From Pseudomonas tremae (GTDB taxonomy: Bacteria > Pseudomonadota > Gammaproteobacteria > Pseudomonadales > Pseudomonadaceae), in assembly GCF_001401155.1 (NCBI RefSeq), contig NZ_LJRO01000073.1, forward strand, positions 62,001 to 126,000: a stretch of DNA of 64,000 bases, read 5' to 3'. Positions 38,646 through 46,848 of this stretch are shown in pieces (the stretch's first letter is position 1; each line of letters opens with the position of its first letter). The notes under the pieces were generated by a model. It was not told the DNA's origin and did not search any database. It saw only the letters and a list, made by a program, of their open reading frames with translations. The position numbers were made by a program, and so were the translations under genes.

Positions 38646-39388
38646 TCAATACGCGCCAAAAACTGACGCGCTATGGCGGTAGTCTGTTGGTGGTGCTGGC
38701 GGTGCACGCTATCGCAATCATTGTTGCCGTTCGCTGGCCTGCTCCGCAGCCTGTCGAATTGCCACCGGCTGCCATGATGGTCGAACTTGCGCCAGTGCCC
38801 GAGCCCGCTCCGCCGCCACCGCCCAAGGTCGTTGAGCCGCCGCAGCCACCCGTGCCCGAAGAGCAGGCGCCCATGCCGGAATTCGCGCAAGCGCCAAAAC
38901 CGGAAATCGTGGTGCCCAAGAAAGTAGAGAAGCCCAAGCCAAAACCGCAGCCGCCCAAGCCGCAGAAAAAGCCTGAGCCGCCCAAGGAAGAGCCCGCTGC
39001 CGAAAAACCGGTCGACACGCCGCCAACGACCGCCAAGCCGGAAAAATCAGCAGCTCCGACGCCGCCTGCTCCGCCTTCGCCACCCAGCAACGCGTTGCCG
39101 AACTGGCAGGGTGATTTGCTCGGTCATTTGAGCAAATACAAGAAGTACCCTGAGGATGCGCGTCGTCGCGGCATGCAGGGCGTTGCCCGTTTGCGTTTTG
39201 TTGTGGACGCTGATGGCAACGTGCTGTCCTACTCGATTGCCGCCAGTTCGGGCAGCTCTTCGCTGGACCGGGCGACCATGGAGATGATCCGTCGCGCGCA
39301 GCCGTTGCCCAAGCCCCCCAAGGAAATCCTTAACAACGGCACCATTGAAATCCTCGCACCGTTCGTTTATTCGCTCGATAAGCGTTGA
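38642..39388 (+). CDS. tonB: TonB energy-transducing protein
   Basis: 248 residues. One N-terminal membrane anchor (LLVVLAVHAIAIIVAVRW). A long Pro/Lys/Glu-rich spacer covers about residues 45-145, able to cross the periplasm. The C-terminal TonB domain has KYPEDARRRGMQGVARLRFV and RRAQPLPKPPKE. It transmits proton-motive force to outer-membrane receptors for siderophores and other ligands. Overlaps exbD by ATGA, so translation is coupled. Confidence 0.95.
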   Translation: MINTRQKLTRYGGSLLVVLAVHAIAIIVAVRWPAPQPVELPPAAMMVELAPVPEPAPPPPPKVVEPPQPPVPEEQAPMPEFAQAPKPEIVVPKKVEKPKPKPQPPKPQKKPEPPKEEPAAEKPVDTPPTTAKPEKSAAPTPPAPPSPPSNALPNWQGDLLGHLSKYKKYPEDARRRGMQGVARLRFVVDADGNVLSYSIAASSGSSSLDRATMEMIRRAQPLPKPPKEILNNGTIEILAPFVYSLDKR

Positions 39389-39480
39389 ATCGTACTTTTG
39401 TTACGCATGAGTGCTTCTGATAACGTGCGTCTATCGATTGCACCCGCTATGCTGGGGCCGCAACTTCATGGACGCACGTT

Positions 39481-40404
39481 ATGACTCTTACAGAATTGCG
39501 CTACATCGTCACGCTTGCTCAAGAGCAGCACTTTGGTCACGCAGCCGAACGCTGCCATGTCAGCCAGCCAACGCTGTCAGTGGGTGTGAAAAAACTCGAA
39601 GACGAACTCGGTGTGCTGATTTTCGAGCGCAGCAAGAGCGCTGTGCGTCTGACACCTGTCGGTGAAGGCATCGTTGCTCAGGCGCAAAAGGTGCTCGAGC
39701 AGGCGCAAGGCATTCGCGAACTGGCCCAGGCAGGCAAGAATCAGCTGACCGCACCGTTGAAAGTCGGCGCGATCTACACCGTCGGCCCTTACCTGTTCCC
39801 TCATCTGATTCCACAACTGCATCGGGTCGCCCCGCAGATGCCGTTGTACATCGAAGAGAATTTCACGCACGTGCTGCGTGACAAGCTGCGTAATGGTGAA
39901 CTGGATGCCGTCATCATTGCCTTGCCGTTCAACGAAGCCGATGTGCTGACCCTGCCCCTTTACGACGAACCGTTTTCGGTACTGATGCCGGCTGATCATC
40001 CCTGGACCCAGAAAGAGTCCATCGATGCCTCTGCGCTCAACGACAAGAGCCTGTTGTTGCTGGGTGAAGGTCACTGTTTCCGTGATCAGGTACTTGAAGC
40101 CTGCCCTGCACTGGGTAAAGGCAATGAAGGTTCCAGGCACACCACAGTCGAGTCCAGCTCGCTGGAAACCATTCGCCACATGGTCGCTTCCGGACTGGGT
40201 ATTTCAATCCTGCCGCTGTCGGCGGTCGATAGCCATCATTACGCCCCTGGCGTGATCGAAGTGCGTCCGCTTACACCGCCTGTGCCTTTCCGTACCGTCG
40301 CCATCGCTTGGCGTGCGAGCTTCCCGCGGCCGAAAGCCATCGAGATTCTTGCTGACTCTGCACGCTTGTGCTCAGTGGCGCGCCCGAAACAAGTCGCGAG
40401 CTAG
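39481..40404 (+). CDS. oxyR: Hydrogen peroxide-sensing LysR regulator OxyR
   Basis: 307 residues. The helix-turn-helix is in HFGHAAERCHVSQPTLSVGV. The redox pair is Cys199 and Cys208 in GEGHCFRDQVLEAC, at exactly the numbering of E. coli OxyR. On oxidation it activates catalase, alkyl hydroperoxide reductase and related genes. It is followed after 13 nt by recG, the usual Pseudomonas oxyR-recG pair, in which recG expression depends on the oxyR promoter. Confidence 0.96.
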   Translation: MTLTELRYIVTLAQEQHFGHAAERCHVSQPTLSVGVKKLEDELGVLIFERSKSAVRLTPVGEGIVAQAQKVLEQAQGIRELAQAGKNQLTAPLKVGAIYTVGPYLFPHLIPQLHRVAPQMPLYIEENFTHVLRDKLRNGELDAVIIALPFNEADVLTLPLYDEPFSVLMPADHPWTQKESIDASALNDKSLLLLGEGHCFRDQVLEACPALGKGNEGSRHTTVESSSLETIRHMVASGLGISILPLSAVDSHHYAPGVIEVRPLTPPVPFRTVAIAWRASFPRPKAIEILADSARLCSVARPKQVAS

Positions 40405-40417
40405 GCAGAAAAGAAAA

Positions 40418-42493
40418 ATGAGCGAGCTTTCCCGGGTTTCGGTCACGGCGCTCAAGGGCGTCGGTGACGCGATGGCAGAAAAGCTGGCCAAGGTCGGTCT
40501 GGAAAACCTGCAGGACGTGCTGTTTCATTTGCCGTTGCGTTATCAGGACCGGACCCGCATCGTGCCGATCGGTGCGTTGCGTCCTGGTCAGGATGCCGTT
40601 ATCGAAGGCGTCGTCAGCGGCGCCGACGTGGTGATGGGCAAGCGTCGCAGCCTGCTGGTAAGGCTCGGTGACGGAACAGGCGTTGTCAGCCTGCGTTTCT
40701 ATCACTTCAGCAATGCCCAGAAAGAAAGCATGAAGCGCGGCACGCACTTGCGTTGTTTCGGTGAAGCACGGCCTGGTGCTTCCGGGCTGGAAATCTATCA
40801 CCCGGAATACCGTGCGATCACCGGCGATGAACCTGCGCCCGTCGAACAGACACTCACGCCGATCTATCCCACTACCGAAGGTCTTACTCAGCAGCGTCTG
40901 CGTCAGCTGTGTCAGCAAAGCCTTGCAATGCTTGGCCCCAAAAGCCTGCCGGACTGGCTGCCGGAAGAACTGGCCCGGGATTATCAACTGGCGCCGCTGG
41001 ATGACGCGATCCGCTATCTGCATCATCCGCCTGCCGATGCTGATGTCGATGAATTAGCCCTCGGGCATCATTGGGCGCAGCATCGCCTTGCCTTTGAAGA
41101 GCTGCTGACCCACCAGTTGTCCCAACAGCGCCTGCGTGAAAGTCTGCGCTCGCAGCGTGCGCCAGCGTTGCCGCTCGCGAAAAAACTGCCGAAACAATTT
41201 CTCGCCAATTTGGGTTTTACACCCACCGGTGCCCAGCAACGCGTCGGCAAGGAAGTGGCTTACGACCTCAGTCAGCCAGAGCCGATGCTGCGCCTGATTC
41301 AGGGCGACGTGGGCTCGGGCAAGACAGTTGTCGCTGCGCTGGCTGCCCTGCAGGCGCTGGAAGCGGGTTATCAAGTGGCGCTTATGGCACCCACGGAAAT
41401 TCTCGCCGAGCAGCATTACATTAACTTCCAGCGCTGGCTCGAGCCGCTGGGCGTGGGTGTAGCGTGGCTGGCAGGCAAGCTGAAAGGCAAGGCGCGTGTC
41501 ACCTCCCTGGAACAGATCGCCAGTGGTACACCGATGGTGGTGGGCACTCATGCGCTGTTTCAGGACGAAGTGCAGTTCAAGAACCTGGCACTGGTGATCA
41601 TCGATGAGCAGCACCGCTTCGGCGTTCAGCAGCGCCTTGCGCTGCGCAAAAAAGGCGTCGGGGGGCTGATGTGTCCGCATCAGTTGATCATGACCGCCAC
41701 ACCGATCCCGCGCACGCTTGCCATGAGCGCCTACGCTGATCTGGACACCTCGATTCTTGATGAGCTGCCGCCTGGCCGCACCCCCGTCAATACTGTGCTG
41801 GTTGCCGACAGTCGCCGCCTGGAAGTCGTCGAGCGTGTGCGCGCCGCGTGTGCCGAGGGCCGGCAGGCGTACTGGGTCTGTACCCTGATCGAAGAATCAG
41901 AAGAGCTGACCTGCAAAGCCGCTGAAACCACATACGAAGAGCTCAGCAGCGCGCTGGGCGAGGTACGCGTCGGGCTGATCCACGGGCGCATGAAGCCCGT
42001 AGAAAAAGCCGCGATCATGGCCGAGTTCAAACAGGGCGCTCTGCAGTTGCTGGTGGCCACCACGGTTATCGAAGTCGGTGTCGATGTGCCGAATTCCAGC
42101 CTGATGATCATCGAAAACCCCGAGCGCCTCGGTCTCGCTCAATTGCACCAGTTGCGCGGGCGCGTCGGGCGCGGCAGTGCCGTCAGTCACTGTGTGCTGC
42201 TCTATCACCCACCGCTTTCGCAAATCGGTCGTCAGCGGCTGGGGATCATGCGCGAAACCAACGATGGCTTCGTTATCGCTGAAAAAGACCTTGAACTGCG
42301 TGGCCCCGGTGAAATGCTCGGAACACGACAAACGGGCCTGCTGCAATTCAAGGTCGCCGACCTGATGCGCGATGCCGATCTGCTCCCGGCTGTCCGCGAC
42401 GCAGCCCAGGCCCTGCTTGAGCGCTGGCCGCAACATGTGAGCCCGTTGCTGGACAGATGGTTGCGTCATGGCCAGCAGTATGGCCAGGTGTGA
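40418..42493 (+). CDS. recG: ATP-dependent DNA helicase RecG
   Basis: 691 residues from ATG 40418; the open frame reaches back into oxyR. An OB-fold wedge domain occupies the first 170 residues (PLRYQDRTRIVPIGALRPGQ). Helicase motifs include GDVGSGKTVVAALAAL (Walker A), VIIDEQHRFGVQQR (motif II, DEQH), TATPIPRTLAMS (III) and QLRGRVGRG (VI). RecG remodels stalled replication forks and Holliday junctions. Transcribed with oxyR. Confidence 0.97.
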   Translation: MSELSRVSVTALKGVGDAMAEKLAKVGLENLQDVLFHLPLRYQDRTRIVPIGALRPGQDAVIEGVVSGADVVMGKRRSLLVRLGDGTGVVSLRFYHFSNAQKESMKRGTHLRCFGEARPGASGLEIYHPEYRAITGDEPAPVEQTLTPIYPTTEGLTQQRLRQLCQQSLAMLGPKSLPDWLPEELARDYQLAPLDDAIRYLHHPPADADVDELALGHHWAQHRLAFEELLTHQLSQQRLRESLRSQRAPALPLAKKLPKQFLANLGFTPTGAQQRVGKEVAYDLSQPEPMLRLIQGDVGSGKTVVAALAALQALEAGYQVALMAPTEILAEQHYINFQRWLEPLGVGVAWLAGKLKGKARVTSLEQIASGTPMVVGTHALFQDEVQFKNLALVIIDEQHRFGVQQRLALRKKGVGGLMCPHQLIMTATPIPRTLAMSAYADLDTSILDELPPGRTPVNTVLVADSRRLEVVERVRAACAEGRQAYWVCTLIEESEELTCKAAETTYEELSSALGEVRVGLIHGRMKPVEKAAIMAEFKQGALQLLVATTVIEVGVDVPNSSLMIIENPERLGLAQLHQLRGRVGRGSAVSHCVLLYHPPLSQIGRQRLGIMRETNDGFVIAEKDLELRGPGEMLGTRQTGLLQFKVADLMRDADLLPAVRDAAQALLERWPQHVSPLLDRWLRHGQQYGQV

Positions 42494-42579
42494 TGCAGGC
42501 TACGCTTTGGACACCACGTGCAACCGAAACGGAATAACGTGGTTATACTTCAAAAAATGTAGGAATTTGGACAAAGCTC

Positions 42580-43977
42580 ATGACAGAAGTTGCCCACGTC
42601 AATGATTCGCACCATGCACCGTCGGTCATCCGGCAGTTGCTTGAAAAATTGGCCATCAGCTACAACGAAGTCGTGGACGACAAAAGTCTGCCTCCGGCAC
42701 GCAAGGTTCAGGCCGTGCTGGTCGAGGACGCTGTCGGCGCGTTGCTTATCCTGTTCCCGCAAAGCCAATTGCTTGACCTGAGCCGGATCACCGAGCTGAC
42801 CGGACGACAACTGACCGCCGTTTCTCACGATCGGCTGGCGCGCATGCTTACCAAGCACAACCTGCAGGTGTTGCCGGGTCTCCCTGCGTTGACCAGCTCA
42901 CCATGCCTTTACGATGATCGTCTGCTGCAAGAGCCGACACTGCTTGTAGGGTCGGGCGAACCGGGTCTGTTGCTGGAAATCAGCAGTGACGATTTCAAGG
43001 GCATGCTGAGCAAAGCCAGCGCGGCTCACTTCGGCCAGTCCGTGATGTCGATTCATCCGAACCTTGATCGTCCTGACGATGATCCCGCAGAAATCACCCA
43101 GGCCATGCGTGCGTTTACAGCGCGCCGCATTCAGCAGCGTCTGGAAGCGACCCTGGAGATTCCGCCGCTGGCCGGAACCGCACAGAAGATCATCAAGCTG
43201 CGGGTCGATCCCGATGCAACCATCGACGATATCACCGGCGTGGTCGAAACCGATCCGGCGCTGGCTGCACAGGTTGTCAGTTGGGCGGCATCGCCATACT
43301 ACGCATCGACCGGCAAGATTCGTTCGGTCGAAGATGCGATCGTCCGCGTGCTGGGTTTTGATCTGGTGATCAATCTTGCACTTGGTCTGGCTTTGGGCAA
43401 AACCCTCAGCCTGCCCAAGGATCAGCCACAACAGACCACGCCTTACTGGCAGCAATCGATCTACACCGCAGCGGTCATCGAAGGCCTGACCCGCGCGATC
43501 CCGCGCGCCAAGCGCCCGGAAGCCGGCCTGAGCTACCTCGCAGGCTTGCTGCACAACTTCGGTTATTTATTGCTGGCGCACGTATTCCCGCCGCACTTCA
43601 CGCTGATCTGTCGCCAGCTCGAAGTCAATCCGCACCTGCACCACAGCTACATCGAGCATCACTTGCTGGGTATCAGCCGTGAGCAGATCGGTGCCTGGCT
43701 GATGCGTTACTGGGACATGCCGGACGAACTCTCTACCGCGTTGCGCTTTCAACACGACCCCCACTATGCCGGCGAGCATTACGCTTATGCCAATCTGGTG
43801 TATCTGGCGGTCCGCCTGTTGCGGGCGAATGGCGTAGGCGCCGGCCCGGAACAAGAGATCCCTGACGAACTGTTCGACCGACTCGGCCTAAGCCGTGAAA
43901 AGGCCAACGAGTCTGTAAGAAAAGTGCTGGAAGCAGAAGTATTGCTGCGCGAACTGGCGTCACAGTTCAGTAAGTAG
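42580..43977 (+). CDS. YbaK-like and HDOD domain signalling protein
   Basis: 465 residues. The N-terminal part (about 10-160) resembles the YbaK/prolyl-tRNA editing fold (VIRQLLEKLAISYNEVVDDK). The remaining two thirds is an HDOD domain (about 185-400): LEIPPLAGTAQKIIKLRVDP and HLLGISREQIGAWLMRYWDM are its landmarks. HDOD proteins take part in signalling without a known catalytic role; whether the editing domain is active is unknown. TTTGG and AAAG precede the ATG, so its ribosome site is weak. Confidence 0.82.
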   Translation: MTEVAHVNDSHHAPSVIRQLLEKLAISYNEVVDDKSLPPARKVQAVLVEDAVGALLILFPQSQLLDLSRITELTGRQLTAVSHDRLARMLTKHNLQVLPGLPALTSSPCLYDDRLLQEPTLLVGSGEPGLLLEISSDDFKGMLSKASAAHFGQSVMSIHPNLDRPDDDPAEITQAMRAFTARRIQQRLEATLEIPPLAGTAQKIIKLRVDPDATIDDITGVVETDPALAAQVVSWAASPYYASTGKIRSVEDAIVRVLGFDLVINLALGLALGKTLSLPKDQPQQTTPYWQQSIYTAAVIEGLTRAIPRAKRPEAGLSYLAGLLHNFGYLLLAHVFPPHFTLICRQLEVNPHLHHSYIEHHLLGISREQIGAWLMRYWDMPDELSTALRFQHDPHYAGEHYAYANLVYLAVRLLRANGVGAGPEQEIPDELFDRLGLSREKANESVRKVLEAEVLLRELASQFSK

Positions 43978-44434
43978 CCTGTGGGTTGGCAGGCAGTGCC
44001 TGCGTTGTACACAACGCTGACTGCCTGGGAGGCCCATGAAACGGGGCTTCTGCCTGGTGGCCTCGGTTGTGTCTGATTTTCGGTATGCACCGATTTTGCT
44101 GCCGGTTCCCGGCAGTTCCTGGACAAGTCCACTCCTGCATCACGCCAGATGCCACGGCAATCTGTCTCTGTTCAACAATAAATTTCCACAACCGTCGATT
44201 GAAAGCTTTGTGAAAGCTTGGGCAATTAGCATCGCTTCACTTCCGGCAAAAAGACCGGTTAGCCAGGAACGGACTCCAAGGTGTTTCAGGCCCAATTAAC
44301 AACAATAATGGTGATTCCGATGCTTGCTGACTTCTCTGTGTACACCCTTCTTGCGCCCCCACTCCACGTACCGATCTGCTGAGCTGACTGGTTCAATTCA
44401 CGTTCTGTAGCCGTTTGACGTCTGGAGTATTCCC
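43978..44434. other. Gene-free stretch before the CitMHS gene
   Basis: 457 nt between the HDOD gene and the carrier gene. GCAGGCAGTGCCTGC near the start can fold into a small hairpin. An 87-codon frame at 44036-44299 lacks a recognisable product and is rejected. The second half looks like an mRNA leader: a four-triplet ARN tract at 44298, a 20-codon reading frame at 44320-44382, and GGAG before the carrier ATG. Confidence 0.5.
44298..44309 (+). promoter_or_regulatory. Candidate Hfq/Crc catabolite-activity motif, CitMHS leader
   Basis: AACAACAATAAT is four ARN triplets in a row. It lies 10 nt before a 20-codon reading frame and 125 nt before the CitMHS start, so it would act on the leader rather than directly on the carrier ribosome site. 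Confidence 0.4.
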
Positions 44435-45742
44435 ATGCTGACTTTCCTTGGCTTTGCCATGGTTATTGCGTTCATGTACCTGATCATGAGCAAGCGCCTG
44501 ACTGCGCTCATCGCTCTGATTCTGGTTCCGATCATCTTTGCCCTGTTCGGCGGTTTTGCGTCGCAGATCGGCCCGATGATGCTCGCCGGTATTACCAAGC
44601 TCGCGCCGACTGGCGTGATGCTGATGTTCGCCATTCTGTACTTTGCGCTGATGATCGACTCCGGCCTGTTCGACCCGGCCGTGCGCAAGATCCTGAAAAT
44701 GGTCAAAGGCGACCCGATGCGCATCTCGATCGGCACCGCGGTGCTGGCGCTGGTGGTGTCCCTCGACGGTGATGGCGCGACCACTTACATGATCTGCGTT
44801 GCTGCCATGCTGCCGCTGTACAGCCGCGTCGGTATGAGCCCGCGCATCATGGCCGGCCTGATCATTCTGGCAGGCGGCGTGATGAACATGACGCCGTGGG
44901 GCGGCCCGACCGCTCGTGCGGCCAGTGCGCTGCACGTCGATGCATCCGATATCTTCGTACCGATGATCCCTGCCATGCTGGCCGGTGTGGTTGCGATCCT
45001 GGCGATTGCCTACTTCTACGGCAAACGCGAGCGCGCCCGTCTTGGCGAACTGCACCTCAAAGGTGATGAAGTCGACCACAGTGAAATCAGCGTCTCGCAG
45101 TTTCCGGATGCACGTCGTCCAAAACTGATCTGGTTCAACGGCGCGCTGACCCTGGCGCTGATGGTTGCCCTGATCATGGGCCTGCTGCCGCTGCCGGTAC
45201 TGTTCATGATCGCCTTCAGTATCGCGATGATCATCAACTACCCGAACCTGCAGGACCAAAAGGATCGCGTATCGGCCCACGCCGGTAGCGTATTGGCAGT
45301 AGTAGGCCTGATCTTTGCCGCCGGCATTTTCACCGGCATCCTGTCTGGCACTGGCATGGTCGACGCGATGTCGAAAAGCCTGCTGGCAGTTATCCCGGAC
45401 GCACTGGGCCCTTACCTCGCTGTCATCACTGCGCTGGTGAGCATGCCGTTTACCTTCTTCATGTCCAACGACGCGTTCTACTACGGGGTGCTGCCAGTGC
45501 TGTCTGAAGCCGCCGCTCATTACGGCATCAGCCCTGTGGAAATGGCCCGCGCTTCAATTGTCGGTCAACCGGTTCACCTGCTCAGCCCGCTGGTGCCGTC
45601 GACCTACCTGCTGGTTGCTCTGGCCGGTATCGAGTTCGGTGACCATCAGCGCTTCACCCTGAAATGGGCGATTCTGGTGTGCATGTGCATTCTGGTTGCC
45701 GCACTGCTGATGGGCATCTTCCCGCTCTACAGCAGCATGTAA
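44435..45742 (+). CDS. CitMHS-family citrate:proton symporter
   Basis: 435 residues with about twelve membrane segments. It begins MLTFLGFAMVIAFMYLIMSK, contains SLDGDGATTYMICVAAMLPL, and MPFTFFMSNDAFYYGVLPVL in the second half; these are the conserved blocks of CitMHS carriers. It probably imports citrate, free or as a metal complex, across the inner membrane. GGAG precedes the ATG by seven nt. No citrate-sensing two-component pair lies beside it. A strong terminator follows at 45762. Confidence 0.88.
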   Translation: MLTFLGFAMVIAFMYLIMSKRLTALIALILVPIIFALFGGFASQIGPMMLAGITKLAPTGVMLMFAILYFALMIDSGLFDPAVRKILKMVKGDPMRISIGTAVLALVVSLDGDGATTYMICVAAMLPLYSRVGMSPRIMAGLIILAGGVMNMTPWGGPTARAASALHVDASDIFVPMIPAMLAGVVAILAIAYFYGKRERARLGELHLKGDEVDHSEISVSQFPDARRPKLIWFNGALTLALMVALIMGLLPLPVLFMIAFSIAMIINYPNLQDQKDRVSAHAGSVLAVVGLIFAAGIFTGILSGTGMVDAMSKSLLAVIPDALGPYLAVITALVSMPFTFFMSNDAFYYGVLPVLSEAAAHYGISPVEMARASIVGQPVHLLSPLVPSTYLLVALAGIEFGDHQRFTLKWAILVCMCILVAALLMGIFPLYSSM

Positions 45743-45761
45743 GCCTCGCTGCGCTACCAGA

Positions 45762-45799
45762 GACTCGCCGTCGACTTGACCGTTGACGGCGAGTTTTTG
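45762..45799 (+). terminator. Rho-independent terminator of the CitMHS gene
   Basis: ACTCGCCGTC pairs with GACGGCGAGT around a 12-nt loop and is followed by TTTTTGCGTTT. Confidence 0.88.
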
Positions 45800-45869
45800 C
45801 GTTTGGGGTATTTATGCACGGAACGCAGCAGGGCGCTTCAAGGCGCGTTTTCTATCGCCGAGGGGCAGG

Positions 45870-46733
45870 TCACACATAATTGATGCCCTTGGCGTTCTCG
45901 TCGGTAGCGCTGATCTTCTTGTCGAAGGAGTCCTCACGACCAGACTGGATGGCATCAAGCACGTCCATATGCTGTTTGTGCATCGCCTCCCGGGTTTGCA
46001 AATCTGATTTGGCTTTGAGAAGCGCTTCAGCGTGATGCATTTCATTCTGATGCTCTCCCATGCTGTTCATACCTTCAGCAGGGCGCGGGTCTGCATCTTG
46101 TTGCCTGTCGAGATCAGAATGAGTTGTCTGAGGATCGTCACAATCTTTAGTCGCTACGGGCTTTGGTTGCTTTGCATTGATCCTTGCCCCGTTCCTCTCG
46201 TCTTGGCCAGAACTTCTCGCAACAGACTTATCCACACGCGCACTGTGGCGCTGTGCCTGATTTAACGCAGTGCCCAACGAACTCAACGTCGCGCCTGCGG
46301 GTGGCATGCGCGGTAATGATGACGAAGCAGAACTGGCTTGCGCGTCTGGCAGAGATGCAGGCGAGGGTGGAGCCATTTCGTCGGGTGACGGCTGCCAAGG
46401 ATTGAGCTTGCCTGCGCTGTCCTGCATAGACACTTCGACCAGGTTTAAGTCCTGATTGTGGTCGGGCTCGAACCTCAAAACAGGACGATATGTCGAGTTG
46501 CGCACTGCAATGGCAGGAACACCGAACATGTTGTCACCCAGCGAGGCCAACTCGAACAGTTTCCCTTTTTCGATACTGGTGCTGATGTGGTTACCGATGA
46601 CGCTACGGTTCCTGTTCAACCACCTCGTCGAACCCGCATTGATCATGCGCGAGGAGTCGGGAATGGAAATTTTTTCTGTGCCTTGAGCGGTCGGACTTTT
46701 GCCGGCGGTTGATGTGAGTGACGTTATATTCAT
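45870..46733 (-). CDS. Candidate type III secreted effector, unrecognised family
   Basis: 287 residues from ATG 46733, nine nt after AAAGGAG. A hrp box (46758-46785) lies 24 nt upstream. The N-terminus fits the export pattern of P. syringae effectors: Ile at position 3, no acidic residue in the first 12, and many Ser/Thr in the first 50 (MNITSLTSTAGKSPTAQGTE). Residues about 100-155 are Pro/Ser-rich and likely disordered; residues about 210-285 are charged and helical (NEMHHAEALLKAKSDLQTRE). No enzyme motif, signal peptide or membrane segment was seen. No known Hop family was recognised. A helper protein secreted by the same system is the main alternative. It stands 3' of comM on the same strand. 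Confidence 0.68.
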   Translation of the reverse strand: MNITSLTSTAGKSPTAQGTEKISIPDSSRMINAGSTRWLNRNRSVIGNHISTSIEKGKLFELASLGDNMFGVPAIAVRNSTYRPVLRFEPDHNQDLNLVEVSMQDSAGKLNPWQPSPDEMAPPSPASLPDAQASSASSSLPRMPPAGATLSSLGTALNQAQRHSARVDKSVARSSGQDERNGARINAKQPKPVATKDCDDPQTTHSDLDRQQDADPRPAEGMNSMGEHQNEMHHAEALLKAKSDLQTREAMHKQHMDVLDAIQSGREDSFDKKISATDENAKGINYV

Positions 46734-46757
46734 TGAGCAAACTCCTTTTACTGCCGC

Positions 46758-46785
46758 TGAGTGGCGCTTCGCTGTAATGAGTTCC
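46758..46785 (-). promoter_or_regulatory. hrp box (HrpL promoter) of the candidate effector gene
   Basis: Minus strand: GGAACT, 15 nt, CCACTCA. The consensus is GGAACC-N15/16-CCACNNA, so the -10 half is exact and the -35 half has one C-to-T change. The eighth base is A, as in the extended form GGAACCNA. The downstream ATG is 24 nt away, leaving a short leader with a good ribosome site. Confidence 0.75.
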
Positions 46786-46848
46786 TTGCTGTGGGGCATC
46801 CGTTGCCATGGCTATGGCGCTCGGCGGCGAGTTTCGCGTTCAGGGTAT

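Noticed and set aside
44036-44299. 87-codon frame between the HDOD gene and the CitMHS gene
   Set aside because: No ribosome site, no similarity to anything recognised, and codon use unlike neighbours; more likely leader or junk sequence.
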